From: Peribacillus loiseleuriae
GTDB lineage: Bacteria > Bacillota > Bacilli > Bacillales > DSM-1321
Assembly: GCF_001183985.1 (NCBI RefSeq)
Contig: NZ_LFZW01000001.1
Span: 2,974,470-3,038,469, forward strand
DNA length: 64,000 nt
Reading direction: 5' to 3'
Shown: positions 1 through 8,587 of the stretch, one piece after another
Layout: the number at the start of each line of letters is the position of its first letter
How positions within the stretch are numbered: position 1 is the first letter of the stretch
The notes under the pieces: generated by a model
Told to the model about the DNA's origin: nothing
Databases searched by the model: none
The model's input: only the letters and a program-made list of their open reading frames with translations
Translations under genes and position numbers: made by a program

Positions 1-22
1 CAAATATCTCCATCGTCCTCAT
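1..22 (-). other. possible 5' end of a minus-strand gene cut by the window edge
   Basis: Read on the minus strand, an AAAAGGATGAGG stretch that could act as a ribosome binding site precedes an ATG at position 13, with an in-frame ATG at 22. Only four to seven codons lie in the window, so no product can be named and the call rests on the ribosome-binding-site-like bases alone. Between here and the bioY promoter (about 23-208) the sequence is AT-rich and I see nothing else. Confidence 0.2.
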
Positions 23-208
23 CCTTTTATCTCGAATTTTAACTTTGGGCATACATCTCATTTACATGACTGGTAAAGCACTCCTCTCTTTCTTTTTTTT
101 GTTGCTTACCTACTATACGAATTTGTTTTGCGAAGGTTTCGTTTTTTTTGAAATTTCTATAAGGATTCTCGTTTTCACTCTATTCCCAAAAAAATTAAAA
201 ATAATAGA

Positions 209-237
209 TTGACAGTCAACGGCATCACGTTTAAAAT
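209..237 (+). promoter_or_regulatory. sigma-A promoter of bioY
   Basis: A perfect -35 TTGACA (209-214) is followed after exactly 17 nt by TAAAAT (232-237). The start of transcription should fall near 244, inside the BirA operator, so repressor binding would block initiation. Confidence 0.8.
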
Positions 238-241
238 TCAA

Positions 242-272
242 TTGTAAACCAAATTAACTTTAAAGTTAACAA
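242..272 (+). promoter_or_regulatory. BirA (biotin repressor) operator
   Basis: TTGTAAAC (242-249) and GTTAACAA (265-272) form an inverted repeat separated by 15 nt. This fits the BirA operator consensus of Firmicutes (TTGTTAAC, 14-15 nt, GTTAACAA) with one mismatch in the left arm. It overlaps the predicted transcription start and ends just before the bioY ribosome binding site, as expected for biotin-dependent repression. Confidence 0.85.
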
Positions 273-286
273 AAGGAGTGAAAATC

Positions 287-853
287 TTGCAAACTAAAAG
301 TCAAACTCGGCTAGTCAATCTTATTATTATTGCTTTATTCGCAGCAATTATTGGAATCCTCTCACAATTCACGATTCCAATTCCCCCTGTTCCATTTACA
401 GGACAAACATTAGCAGTTGGCTTAGCTGCAACAATATTAGGCGCAAAAAGAGGAACTTATTCTGTACTACTTTACTTATTAATTGGAGCGGTTGGAATAC
501 CTGTATTTGCAGAGTTGAAAAGTGGCATTTCAATTATCTTCGGACCTACCGGTGGCTATTTAATCGGCTTTATTCCAGCTGCTTACTTCATTGGCTTTTA
601 TCTTGAAAAAACGAAGTACAACGTGTTTCATGCAATCATCGCTAACATCATTTCCATGTTCTTTCCATTACTAATCGGTACGGCTTGGCTTAAGATTGCA
701 GCTTCGCTGTCTTGGACAGCTGCATTTGCAGGAGGTTTTCTCCCTTTCATCGTTGTCGGTATTGCAAAAGCAATACTTGCTGGCTGGTTAGGCATTCTCC
801 TCCGCTCTAGGTTAGAGTCAGCCAAAGTACTTCCTAAGAGCACTTTGGCTTAA
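287..853 (+). CDS. bioY: biotin transporter BioY (ECF substrate-binding subunit)
   Basis: BioY binds biotin in the membrane and works alone or with a shared ECF energising module, which is not encoded here. The 188-residue product has about six hydrophobic segments. Its start region contains IPIPPVPFTGQTLAV and it has a GGYLIGF motif after the third segment; both are hallmarks of the family. I chose TTG at 287 because AAGGAG (273-278) sits at normal distance from it, whereas a GTG at 278 would overlap that site. A single-gene unit with its own promoter and BirA operator, ending at a bidirectional terminator. Confidence 0.9.
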   Translation: MQTKSQTRLVNLIIIALFAAIIGILSQFTIPIPPVPFTGQTLAVGLAATILGAKRGTYSVLLYLLIGAVGIPVFAELKSGISIIFGPTGGYLIGFIPAAYFIGFYLEKTKYNVFHAIIANIISMFFPLLIGTAWLKIAASLSWTAAFAGGFLPFIVVGIAKAILAGWLGILLRSRLESAKVLPKSTLA

Positions 854-865
854 TCAAAAATAAAT

Positions 866-897
866 AAAAAAGGAACAGCACTGCTGCTCCTTTTTTA
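866..897. terminator. bidirectional terminator between bioY and the YusW-like gene
   Basis: An A-run, a GGAACAG/CTGCTCC stem with one mismatch and a T-run lie between two convergent genes. It can serve both transcripts. Confidence 0.75.
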
Positions 898-898
898 T

Positions 899-1393
899 TT
901 ATTTTTGATGCTTGTATTCTTTTTTTGTACCATCATCGAAATGAACGTCTAATTCAAAATCATGATAATTCTCATCAAGTTTAAAAACTTGAAGCACTTC
1001 TTTTATGACTTCATTATCTGAAGTATCTTTTGTGAAGGTTAGTTGGTCGAATTTAGTCTTTAATTGATTCATCGCGTCATCACCATATATGCGCTCCCCA
1101 TTAACTTCATCTTTAACGGATGCTTCCATATCTGAACCCATTGTGTCAAAATCAGCACTATACTCTTTACCATCCACATACTCCACATCAAGTTCAAATT
1201 CCTTAAATTTAACGTTAGAAGCCAATTCTGCGTTCTGAATTTGATCCTGATCTACATTGGCATTTCCGCTATTTGTTTGTCCGGCCTTTTCTTCCACCGG
1301 GGGATTATTAACAGCGTTTTTATTTCCACAAGCAGCTAACAAAAGAAAGGCTGCAACTGAAACAAATAATATCTTTAACGATTTTTTCATCAT
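899..1393 (-). CDS. YusW-like lipoprotein
   Basis: A 164-residue secreted lipoprotein. A lysine start and hydrophobic segment end in the lipobox LLAAC (Cys about 22), followed by an Asn/Gln/Glu-rich linker. The body carries two related stretches, FKEFELDVEY near 65 and YHDFELDVHF near 140, the repeated beta pattern I associate with YusW-like proteins. GGAGG six bases upstream supports the ATG at 1393. No enzymatic residues are evident. It converges on bioY and shares its terminator. Confidence 0.6.
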   Translation of the reverse strand: MMKKSLKILFVSVAAFLLLAACGNKNAVNNPPVEEKAGQTNSGNANVDQDQIQNAELASNVKFKEFELDVEYVDGKEYSADFDTMGSDMEASVKDEVNGERIYGDDAMNQLKTKFDQLTFTKDTSDNEVIKEVLQVFKLDENYHDFELDVHFDDGTKKEYKHQK

Positions 1394-1460
1394 ATTGTAC
1401 CTCCTCGCGATTCATAATTTATATATTTCCCAATTTTAAAAATATAAACCCTACAAAATA

Positions 1461-1516
1461 GATAAACAAGAAAAGAGCCTATAATAGACCAGCCATTTTG
1501 GTCAATTATCGGCTCC
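1461..1516 (-). terminator. terminator of the hemolysin III family gene
   Basis: On the minus strand GAGCCGATAATTGACCA pairs with TGGTCTATTATAGGCTC, with few mismatches, and is followed by TTTTC. It starts about 10 nt after the stop codon. Confidence 0.75.
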
Positions 1517-1526
1517 ATAGATTTTT

Positions 1527-2180
1527 TTACAATATCTGAATTGGGAGTATATACAACAATACAGCAAAAAAGTGTGCAGCAGATCCGCCTAATACAAATA
1601 AATGCCATACCGCATGATGATATGGAAACCCACGCCATACATAGAAAATGGCTCCAACCGTGTAAAGTAAGCCACCTATCATTAATAGGTTGACACCCAT
1701 TGCAGGCAAATTTGATGATAATGGTCCCCAAGCAATGACAATCATCCACCCCATCGCAATATACAAAAGGGTCGAAAGAAATAGAAATTTTTTCACAAAG
1801 AATGTTTTAAAGACAGTCCCTACAACAGCTACTCCCCAGACGATACTGAGCAGTGTCCAACCTAGGGTACCATGAACAGCAATAAGCATAATCGGGGTAT
1901 ATGTACCAGCGATGAAAAAATAGATAGCTGAATGATCGAAAATCTCAAATACATCTTTCGTTTTTCCTTCTGGAAAGCTATGCACCAAAGTTGATGCTAC
2001 AAATAAGGTAATCATCGAAATGCCATAAATCGTAGCAGCTGTCACATACCAGGCATTTCCTTGCTTCGCTGAAAAAATGATTAAAAATACTAAAGCTGCG
2101 ATACTAAGCAATACACCGATACCGTGCGTGATTGCATTGGCAACTTCTTCTTTCTTTGTATAAACATGAGTATTTGCCAT
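1527..2180 (-). CDS. yplQ: hemolysin III / PAQR family membrane protein (YplQ-like)
   Basis: A 217-residue protein with about seven membrane segments. It begins with the family's EEVANAITHGIGVLLS motif, has FDHSAIYFFIAGTYTP in the middle and HHAVWHLFVLGGSAAHFF near the C-terminus; these carry the conserved His, Ser and Asp residues of the hemolysin III/PAQR fold, thought to bind zinc. Bacterial members are poorly defined functionally, and the hemolysin name is historical. Flanked by its own terminator, so probably monocistronic. Confidence 0.85.
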   Translation of the reverse strand: MANTHVYTKKEEVANAITHGIGVLLSIAALVFLIIFSAKQGNAWYVTAATIYGISMITLFVASTLVHSFPEGKTKDVFEIFDHSAIYFFIAGTYTPIMLIAVHGTLGWTLLSIVWGVAVVGTVFKTFFVKKFLFLSTLLYIAMGWMIVIAWGPLSSNLPAMGVNLLMIGGLLYTVGAIFYVWRGFPYHHAVWHLFVLGGSAAHFFAVLLYILPIQIL

Positions 2181-2288
2181 TCATTCAGCTCCAAATTCCC
2201 GGCCATCACTTTTCCTTTTTTAGGAAATCCAGCCTTTTATTATTCATCTCATTTATTATACTCCACTTCTTTGCTGTATTAAAGAAAA

Positions 2289-2325
2289 AGGGATGAAGAA
2301 GCGTCAACCTTCTTCATCCCTTAAT
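2289..2325 (-). terminator. terminator of the LysM/SleB-like hydrolase gene
   Basis: On the minus strand GGGATGAAGAAG and CTTCTTCATCCC form a perfect 12 bp stem followed by TTTTTC, just after the stop codon. Confidence 0.9.
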
Positions 2326-2330
2326 ATGGT

Positions 2331-2927
2331 TTATATAGCAAAATGATGCCCACCGATTATTTTCGTTACATGTAGCGTTCTCATCCATTTACTGCTTGAA
2401 ATGCTCGGATTATAAAAATATAATTGATCATACGTATAGCCTTGAATTGCGAGTGCTTCATTAACAGCTTTTTTCGAATCTTCATCAGCAGGTTGTTTGA
2501 TACTACCGTCATCTACCGGAGAAAATTGATTGTCCTGATAAATGACTTCAGAAATCGTATCTGGAAAAGCATCATCATGAACACGGTTCAAAACAACAGC
2601 TGCAACTGCAACTTTGCCTTCATATGGTTCTCCCTTTGCTTCTGCATGAACTAATCTGCTTAATAGCTCTTTATCACTATTACTAATACTAGTAGGTATG
2701 ATAAATGTTTCTCCTGGAATAACGACATTATTTTCATTATCATTAACTTTCTTTAACTGTTGAATTGGCACACCATATTGCTTTGCGATATCCCAAATCG
2801 TTTCCCCTTGTTTTGCAATATGTTGTTTCTCCGCTGCATATACCTTTGATGTATTTACAGGTAAATTATACCCTATTGAAATTATACTAAAAGTGATGAT
2901 ACATATCACAATACTTAAAAGTTTCAT
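2331..2927 (-). CDS. LysM-SleB-type cell wall hydrolase
   Basis: A 198-residue exported protein with a signal peptide at residues 1-31. A LysM peptidoglycan-binding domain (about 35-78; GETIWDIAKQYGV) is followed by a Hydrolase_2 domain (about 85-198; LLSRLVHAEAKGEPYEGKVAVA). The glutamate in HAEAKGE is the expected catalytic acid of the SleB/CwlJ lytic transglycosylase family. Its size and LysM domain resemble YkvT-type proteins rather than SleB itself. A role in spore germination or wall turnover is inference from the family. Confidence 0.8.
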   Translation of the reverse strand: MKLLSIVICIITFSIISIGYNLPVNTSKVYAAEKQHIAKQGETIWDIAKQYGVPIQQLKKVNDNENNVVIPGETFIIPTSISNSDKELLSRLVHAEAKGEPYEGKVAVAAVVLNRVHDDAFPDTISEVIYQDNQFSPVDDGSIKQPADEDSKKAVNEALAIQGYTYDQLYFYNPSISSSKWMRTLHVTKIIGGHHFAI

Positions 2928-3448
2928 CCTGTAACCTCCTTGTTAAGCACTTCACAAGGATAACAAGCATTCAAGTGTTTTTCAGTGTTTAATTTTTCCC
3001 AAGGAAATCAAGGAAAAAAATAGAAATCACATGGCTGACTTCATATAATTGCGTATAAACGTATCATATCAGCGTTTATACGCAAATTCTTTTTACTTTA
3101 CATAATTTAGCCATTGAATAACATGGAAGCTGTGCATGAACTTACATTAGAATTGATTTCACCTTATGGTATTTATTAGATAAACAACCATTGCATTCAT
3201 CCCTTATACCTCCTCTTAGCAGAATTATTCAAGCTGCTTTTTGCTCGTTCATTCATTCTTACCATGTCTATAAATGTGGATAATCTCATTCTTTTAAATG
3301 CGTGTTCAGAAAGGAGGATAAAAAGAGCCGAGAAATTCGAGGAGTGATAGTTTCAAGGACCAGAGAGACAGAGCTTTGATGCAATTCGCAAGCTTTTTTT
3401 CCAGACTTTTTGAACATCCTCTTTAAGTAAATTTCTGATTTCCATATA
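2928..3448. other. intergenic region with a palindrome and a repeat remnant
   Basis: About 520 bp with no supported gene, between the terminator of fruA and the start of the wall hydrolase. It contains a strict palindrome at 3051-3083. At 3401-3421, on the minus strand, it carries the string GAGGATGTTCAAAAAGTCTGG. That string recurs with small changes at 17216-17236. Confidence 0.6.
3051..3083. repeat. perfect 11-bp inverted repeat
   Basis: GCGTATAAACG (3051-3061) and CGTTTATACGC (3073-3083) are exact reverse complements separated by 11 nt, with partly complementary AATT flanks. No T-run follows immediately on either strand, so it is a poor terminator. It could be a protein-binding site or the remains of a mobile hairpin. 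Confidence 0.7.
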
Positions 3449-3497
3449 AAAAAGATGACCAATGAAGGGCGTAATGAGCTCCATTAGTCATCTTCTT
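3449..3497 (-). terminator. terminator of the fruRKA operon
   Basis: On the minus strand AAGATGACTAATG pairs with CATTGGTCATCTT and is followed by a T-run. It lies directly after the fruA stop codon. Confidence 0.9.
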
Positions 3498-3505
3498 AAA
3501 ATTTG

Positions 3506-5377
3506 TTATACCGTTTTCTTTTTCCAGAGCCCAAGAATAATCCCAGTGATTAATGAGCCGATTAAAATCGCTAAAATATAGAGGAATGGGTGATTGACAA
3601 GAGGAATAACAAAAATTCCACCATGTGGAGCAGGCAAAGTTACTTGAAATAACATAGATAGCCCACCAGCTGTAGCTGCACCAATCACACTACTTACAAT
3701 CACCCGTAATGGATCAGCTGCTGCAAAAGGAATCGCTCCTTCTGTTATGAAGGATGCTCCCATGAAAATATTCGTAAATCCTGATTTTTTTTCTGTATCA
3801 GAGAATTTATGCTTAAAGATGATTGTTGCTAGTGCAATTCCGAGTGGCGGAACCATACCTCCTGCCATAACTGCTGCATGTGGTCCAAAGCTTTGCGCTT
3901 CGATTGCTGCGATACCAAATGTAAAGGCTGCTTTATTAATAGGGCCGCCCATATCAACAGCCATCATCCCGCCTAGCAAAATACCAAGTAAAACTGCATT
4001 CGTACCTGACAAGCTTTGTAGCCAATTCGTAAGGCCACTGTTAATCGCTGAGACCGGTCCGTTTATTACAAACATCATAATGAGTCCGGTAATTAAAATA
4101 CCAAATACAGGATAAAGTAAAACGGGTTTAATTCCTTCCAATGTTGCTGGGAGAGTATTAAATAGTTTTTTTAGACCTACAACTACATAACCAGCAAGGA
4201 AGCCGGCAATCAAACCGCCGAGGAATCCAGCGCCAGCTTCTGCTGCTAAGTATCCACCGACAATACCAGGTGCAAATCCAGGTCGATCAGCGATACTGCT
4301 CGCGATGAAACCTGCAAGGATTGGTACTAGGAAGAAGAAGGCTCCGCCTCCACCAATATCATTTAAAGCCTTTGCAATCGGATTATAGGTTGGATCAGCA
4401 GGGTCATTTGCATGAATGCCAAACATAAAGGACAGGGCAATTAGAATACCTCCACCAACGACGAACGGAAGCATATTACTGACACCACTCATTAAATGCT
4501 TATAAATACCATTTCCTACTTTTTCTTTGCTTTCTGTTTTACTGTTATCACCTTGATAAACAGGTGCATCGCCTTTTATTGCTCGCGTAATCAATTCTTC
4601 CGGTTTACGTACACCTTGTGCAACAGGGACAATCACCACTTTTTTACCAGCGAATCGATTCATTTCAACTTGTTTATCCGCAGCAACAATAATCCCATCC
4701 GCTTTTTCAATTTCTGAAGCTGTTAAGCCATTTTTAATCCCCGTTGAACCATTCGTTTCAACTTTGATATCAACGCCCATTTCCTTCGCTTTTGCTTTAA
4801 GTGCATCAGCAGCCATATAGGTGTGTGCGATACCTGTTGGACAAGCGGTAACAGCCAAGATTTTTTTATTTCCTGAAGGAGAAGTCGGTTCATTTTTTTC
4901 TGCTTCTTCTTCCTCTGCGTTTTCTCGTTCTTTTTTGTCGATTAATGAAATAACTTCTGATTCTGATTGTGCAGCTAACAATTGATCACGGAAGCTAGCA
5001 TCCATCAATAAGGAAGATAATCTTGATAAAGTTTCTAAATGAGCATTGTTCGCCCCTTCACTTGCAGCTATCATAAAGAGCAAATGTGCTGGCTGACCAT
5101 CAAGAGATTCATAATCAACACCTTGCGTGGATCGTGCAAACGCAATGCTGGGCGTTTTTACTGCAGCTGTTTTTGCATGCGGGATAGCGATTCCTTCTCC
5201 TATCCCTGTCGTGCTTTGTGCTTCACGAGCTAAAATCGCTTTTTTATATTCTTCTTTATCATTCAATCGATCAGCACCTGATAATTTCTCAACTAATTCA
5301 TCAATGGCAGCTTGCTTATTCGTTGCTTTAAAATCTATGATCACTGTTTCTCTCTTTAATAAATCGGTGATTTTCAT
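3506..5377 (-). CDS. fruA: fructose-specific PTS enzyme IIABC
   Basis: Takes up fructose and phosphorylates it to fructose 1-phosphate. The 623 residues carry EIIA (about 1-150, phospho-His67 in AIPHAKT), a charged linker, EIIB (about 170-270, phospho-Cys179 in TACPTGIAHT) and the membrane EIIC domain (about 290-620). Domain order and length are those of FruA. The start overlaps the fruK stop by 4 nt (ATGA), so translation of the two is probably coupled. Last gene of fruR-fruK-fruA. Confidence 0.95.
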   Translation of the reverse strand: MKITDLLKRETVIIDFKATNKQAAIDELVEKLSGADRLNDKEEYKKAILAREAQSTTGIGEGIAIPHAKTAAVKTPSIAFARSTQGVDYESLDGQPAHLLFMIAASEGANNAHLETLSRLSSLLMDASFRDQLLAAQSESEVISLIDKKERENAEEEEAEKNEPTSPSGNKKILAVTACPTGIAHTYMAADALKAKAKEMGVDIKVETNGSTGIKNGLTASEIEKADGIIVAADKQVEMNRFAGKKVVIVPVAQGVRKPEELITRAIKGDAPVYQGDNSKTESKEKVGNGIYKHLMSGVSNMLPFVVGGGILIALSFMFGIHANDPADPTYNPIAKALNDIGGGGAFFFLVPILAGFIASSIADRPGFAPGIVGGYLAAEAGAGFLGGLIAGFLAGYVVVGLKKLFNTLPATLEGIKPVLLYPVFGILITGLIMMFVINGPVSAINSGLTNWLQSLSGTNAVLLGILLGGMMAVDMGGPINKAAFTFGIAAIEAQSFGPHAAVMAGGMVPPLGIALATIIFKHKFSDTEKKSGFTNIFMGASFITEGAIPFAAADPLRVIVSSVIGAATAGGLSMLFQVTLPAPHGGIFVIPLVNHPFLYILAILIGSLITGIILGLWKKKTV

Positions 5378-6303
5378 CCTTTTACCCCCCCCGTAATCTC
5401 ACTAACTTCAATCTGCGATACTAAACGTTCGATATCGGCTTTTTGACAAAGGTCTGCTGAAAATGCAGTCGCACTTCCCGATGCAATACTAAATTTAAAC
5501 GACTCAAGAAGATTACCCGTTTTTTTATACGTCCCTACAAAGCCGGCTACTAATGAATCACCTGCTCCAACTGAATTCACGACGTTTCCTTTAGGTACGT
5601 TCGCTGTATATATTTTGTCAGATGTACATAAGACTGCGCCATCACCTGCCATGGAAACGATGACATGTTTCGCACCTAAAGCAACAAGTTTCTTACCGTA
5701 TAAGGCAGCTTCCTCAATTGTATGGACCTCCGTTTCAAAGATCTCTCCGAGTTCATGATGATTCGGCTTAATTAAAAACGGTTTATGTTTCAGCACATTC
5801 AACAGAGAAGGACCACTTGTATCAACGATCACATCAATCCCCTTATTTCCACATTCTTTTGAAACCGTTTCATAAAAGTCGGAGGGCATATTTGGAGCTA
5901 CATTACCAGCCAATATGATGGTATCTCCACTTTTTAGTTGTTTAATTTTTTCGAGAATTTGTTCATATTGAAGACTAGAAATACTTGGTCCTAAGCCATT
6001 GATTTCCGTCTCACTATCACTTTTCAATTTAACATTGATCCTCGTATCCTCCGATACTTCAATAAAGTCCGTTTGGATTTGTTCACCCTTTAAAAAGTCT
6101 TGAATGAATGAACCGGTAAACCCTCCTAAAAACCCAAGAGCAATAGAATCCACATTGATTCTATTTAGAACACGTGACACGTTTATTCCTTTGCCTCCAG
6201 GAAATTTCGTATCCCGCTTCGTTCGATTTAATTGATTCACTTTGAACTGATCAACTTCCACTATGTAATCGATGGAAGGATTAAGTGTTACCGTATATAT
6301 CAT
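5374..6303 (-). CDS. fruK: 1-phosphofructokinase
   Basis: Converts fructose 1-phosphate made by FruA to fructose 1,6-bisphosphate with ATP. The 309-residue PfkB-family protein has the substrate motif GGKGINVSRVL near residue 37 and the catalytic/anion-hole motif GAGDSLVAGFVG near 247. It overlaps both neighbours by 4 nt, giving a tightly coupled operon. Confidence 0.95.
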   Translation of the reverse strand: MIYTVTLNPSIDYIVEVDQFKVNQLNRTKRDTKFPGGKGINVSRVLNRINVDSIALGFLGGFTGSFIQDFLKGEQIQTDFIEVSEDTRINVKLKSDSETEINGLGPSISSLQYEQILEKIKQLKSGDTIILAGNVAPNMPSDFYETVSKECGNKGIDVIVDTSGPSLLNVLKHKPFLIKPNHHELGEIFETEVHTIEEAALYGKKLVALGAKHVIVSMAGDGAVLCTSDKIYTANVPKGNVVNSVGAGDSLVAGFVGTYKKTGNLLESFKFSIASGSATAFSADLCQKADIERLVSQIEVSEITGGVKG

Positions 6304-7052
6304 GGTGTCACAACCTTTACATTTGAATGATTTCGTAATGATAGTACCGCTTCTTCATCATTTGCATCTGTTATTATCGTAGCCTCTTCAATAGTTCCAA
6401 CTCTGGCAAATGTGGTTTCAAATAGTTTAGAACTATCTGCAAGAACATAAGATTTATTCGATAATTGAATCGCTCTCATTTTTAACAGAGCTTCATCAGG
6501 ATCTGGTGTTGTCAGCCCATAATCTGGATGGATTCCATTCATCCCTAAAAAGCATTTATCAAAACGATAATCGGAAAGGAACTGAACGGCTTGGGTACCT
6601 ACAATCGCGTTCGTTGCAATTTTCAATTTTCCTCCAACAAGAAATGTTTTTACGTCGGCCTCCATAAGTAATGGAAGATGCATAAGTCCATTTGTGAGAA
6701 CCGTAACATTCTTTTCCTTAATAAAAGGAATCATTTCAAGTATTGTCGTTCCTGCATCAAGATAAACACAATCCCCATTATCGATGTAGGAAGCAGCTAG
6801 TTTGCCAATTTGTTGTTTTTCTAAATGATGCACATGCCTTTTTTCATTTATTGAAGGTTCAAGTCCTTTTTGCTTTAATAATGCAGCACCACCGTGCACC
6901 CTTTTTAACGCTTTCATTTCTTCTAATTGAACTAAATCGCGTCTAATGGTTGACTCAGAAGCATTCATCTGCTCAACGAGGTCCTGAAGCTTGATTGTTC
7001 CTTGCTCTTTCAGCAAAGCTAAAATCAATTGATGCCTCTCAGTTGTTAACAA
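6300..7052 (-). CDS. fruR: DeoR-family repressor of the fructose operon
   Basis: The 250-residue product has a winged helix-turn-helix (about 1-57; MNASESTIRRDLVQLEE) and a DeoR sugar-phosphate sensor domain with CVYLDAGTT near 97. FruR proteins are released from DNA by fructose 1-phosphate. I chose TTG at 7052 because GGGAGG lies 8 nt upstream and the product then starts MLTTERHQLI. An upstream ATG at 7118 lies before the promoter's -10 box and inside the operator, so it cannot be the start. Confidence 0.92.
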   Translation of the reverse strand: MLTTERHQLILALLKEQGTIKLQDLVEQMNASESTIRRDLVQLEEMKALKRVHGGAALLKQKGLEPSINEKRHVHHLEKQQIGKLAASYIDNGDCVYLDAGTTILEMIPFIKEKNVTVLTNGLMHLPLLMEADVKTFLVGGKLKIATNAIVGTQAVQFLSDYRFDKCFLGMNGIHPDYGLTTPDPDEALLKMRAIQLSNKSYVLADSSKLFETTFARVGTIEEATIITDANDEEAVLSLRNHSNVKVVTP

Positions 7053-7079
7053 AATAATTACCTCCCTTGCTATATTTGT

Positions 7080-7108
7080 ATAATAAATGATTAGTCGAAA
7101 AATTTCAA
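7080..7108 (-). promoter_or_regulatory. sigma-A promoter of fruRKA
   Basis: On the minus strand TTGAAA (-35, plus positions 7103-7108) is separated by 17 nt from TATTAT (-10, plus 7080-7085). The start codon lies about 28 nt downstream of the -10 box. Confidence 0.65.
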
Positions 7109-7110
7109 TC

Positions 7111-7183
7111 AAAATCATTCAAAATCATTCATTTTCTAATATTTTTATTCAAAATCATTCATCCTAATAGAATGATATCATTC
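7111..7183 (-). promoter_or_regulatory. repeated FruR operator boxes
   Basis: AAAATCATTC occurs exactly at 7111, 7121 and 7151, with a related ATATCATTC at 7175. The first two are abutting 10-mers directly upstream of the -35 box. DeoR-type regulators often bind such direct repeats, so these are the best candidates for FruR autoregulation of the operon. Confidence 0.65.
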
Positions 7184-7312
7184 ATTTCTAATCCTTGAAC
7201 GTCTACTCCTAGTCCTATGATGAAAAAGGTTCAGGTTCTCAATTTGTATAACTTTATGAAGGTGACGGTGCGAAGCTGATTTTGCGAAACCCCGCCCCTT
7301 ATCCACTGAAAA

Positions 7313-7356
7313 GAAAAAAATCCCCAATCAGATTCAATCTGATTGGGGATTTTTTC
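7313..7356 (-). terminator. terminator of odhAB
   Basis: TCCCCAATCAGATT and AATCTGATTGGGGA form a perfect 14-bp stem with T-runs on both sides. It abuts the odhB stop codon. Confidence 0.95.
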
Positions 7357-8586
7357 TCAACCTTGTAGTAATAGTTGTTCTGGATCTTCTAACAATTCCT
7401 TTACAGTTACAAGAAAACCAACAGCTTCTTTCCCATCGACGATACGGTGATCATAAGAAAGTGCTAAATACATCATTGGTCTATTTTCAAAATTATCATT
7501 ATCAATGGCTACAGGTCTTACTTGGATTTTGTGCATTCCAAGAATACCGACTTGTGGTGCATTAAGTATTGGCGTAGATAATAATGATCCAAATGTTCCG
7601 CCGTTTGTAATCGTGAACGTTCCACCTGAAAGATCAGAAAGAGCTAATTTATTGTTTCTTGCTTTAATAGCAAGATCACTAATCGATTGTTCAATTTCAG
7701 CAAAACTTTTACGGTCTGCATCACGAACGACTGGTACTACTAAGCCTTCATCTGTCGATACAGCAACACCAATGTCATAGAATTTTTTCTTAAGTATTTC
7801 GTTCCCGTTAATTTCTGCATTAAGTAATGGATATTTCTTAAGTGCCCCAATTACAGCTTTTGTGAAGAATGACATGAAACCAAGCTTCACATCGTTTTGT
7901 TTAACAAATGCATCTTTATGACGTTTCCGTAAATCCATAACAGCCGTCATGTCTACTTCGTTAAAAGTTGTCAACATCGCTGCTTCTTGTTGAACTTCTA
8001 CTAACCGTTTCGCTATTGTTTGACGACGACGAGACATTTTCACAACTTCTACACGATCATCGTTTTGTATTGGCGCTTGAGGCGCTGGTTTGGCTGGTGC
8101 CGGCTCTTGGGCACTTGTTTGTACCGGTGCATGTGCTGCTGCTATTACATCTTGGATTCTTACTCGGCCAAGTGGATCTACAGCAGGCACTTGGGATAAA
8201 TCAATTCCTTTTTCACGTGCAAGTTTACGAGCTGCAGGTGAAGCGATTGTTCTTTGGCCACCATTTTCTACCTGAACAGTTGGTGCTGGATTAACTTCTT
8301 CAGCTTTTACTTGCTCAGCTACTGTTTTAGGTGAAGCCGTGTCTCCTGTTTTGCCTTCATTAACTACAGCTATAGCTTGCCCAACTTGAACAGTATCCCC
8401 TTCAGCTGCTAGTAATTCAGATAATGTACCACCATAATCAGAGATGATTTCAACATTTACTTTATCTGTTTCAAGTTCTAAAAGATATTCTCCCTTTTCC
8501 ACTGTTTCCCCAGGTTGTTTTAACCATTGTGCAATCGTTCCTTCTGAGATTGATTCTGCTAATTCAGGCACTTTTACTTCAGCCAT
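7357..8586 (-). CDS. odhB: dihydrolipoyl succinyltransferase, E2 of 2-oxoglutarate dehydrogenase
   Basis: Transfers the succinyl group to CoA in the TCA cycle. The 409 residues comprise an N-terminal lipoyl domain (Lys42 in LETDKVNVE), a linker, an E1/E3-binding segment (about 110-150; [19 protein letters not shown]), an Ala/Pro-rich linker and the catalytic domain with SYDHRIVDG near the end. ATG at 8586 is preferred over 8604 because GGGGGAG lies 7 nt before it. It starts one base after the odhA stop, so the two are co-translated. E3 is not encoded nearby. Confidence 0.95.
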   Translation of the reverse strand: MAEVKVPELAESISEGTIAQWLKQPGETVEKGEYLLELETDKVNVEIISDYGGTLSELLAAEGDTVQVGQAIAVVNEGKTGDTASPKTVAEQVKAEEVNPAPTVQVENGGQRTIASPAARKLAREKGIDLSQVPAVDPLGRVRIQDVIAAAHAPVQTSAQEPAPAKPAPQAPIQNDDRVEVVKMSRRRQTIAKRLVEVQQEAAMLTTFNEVDMTAVMDLRKRHKDAFVKQNDVKLGFMSFFTKAVIGALKKYPLLNAEINGNEILKKKFYDIGVAVSTDEGLVVPVVRDADRKSFAEIEQSISDLAIKARNNKLALSDLSGGTFTITNGGTFGSLLSTPILNAPQVGILGMHKIQVRPVAIDNDNFENRPMMYLALSYDHRIVDGKEAVGFLVTVKELLEDPEQLLLQG

Positions 8587-8587
8587 T

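Noticed and set aside
1390..1749. 119-residue minus-strand reading frame
   Set aside because: It lies over the end of the hemolysin III family gene in another frame and is rich in Cys and Trp without family signs.
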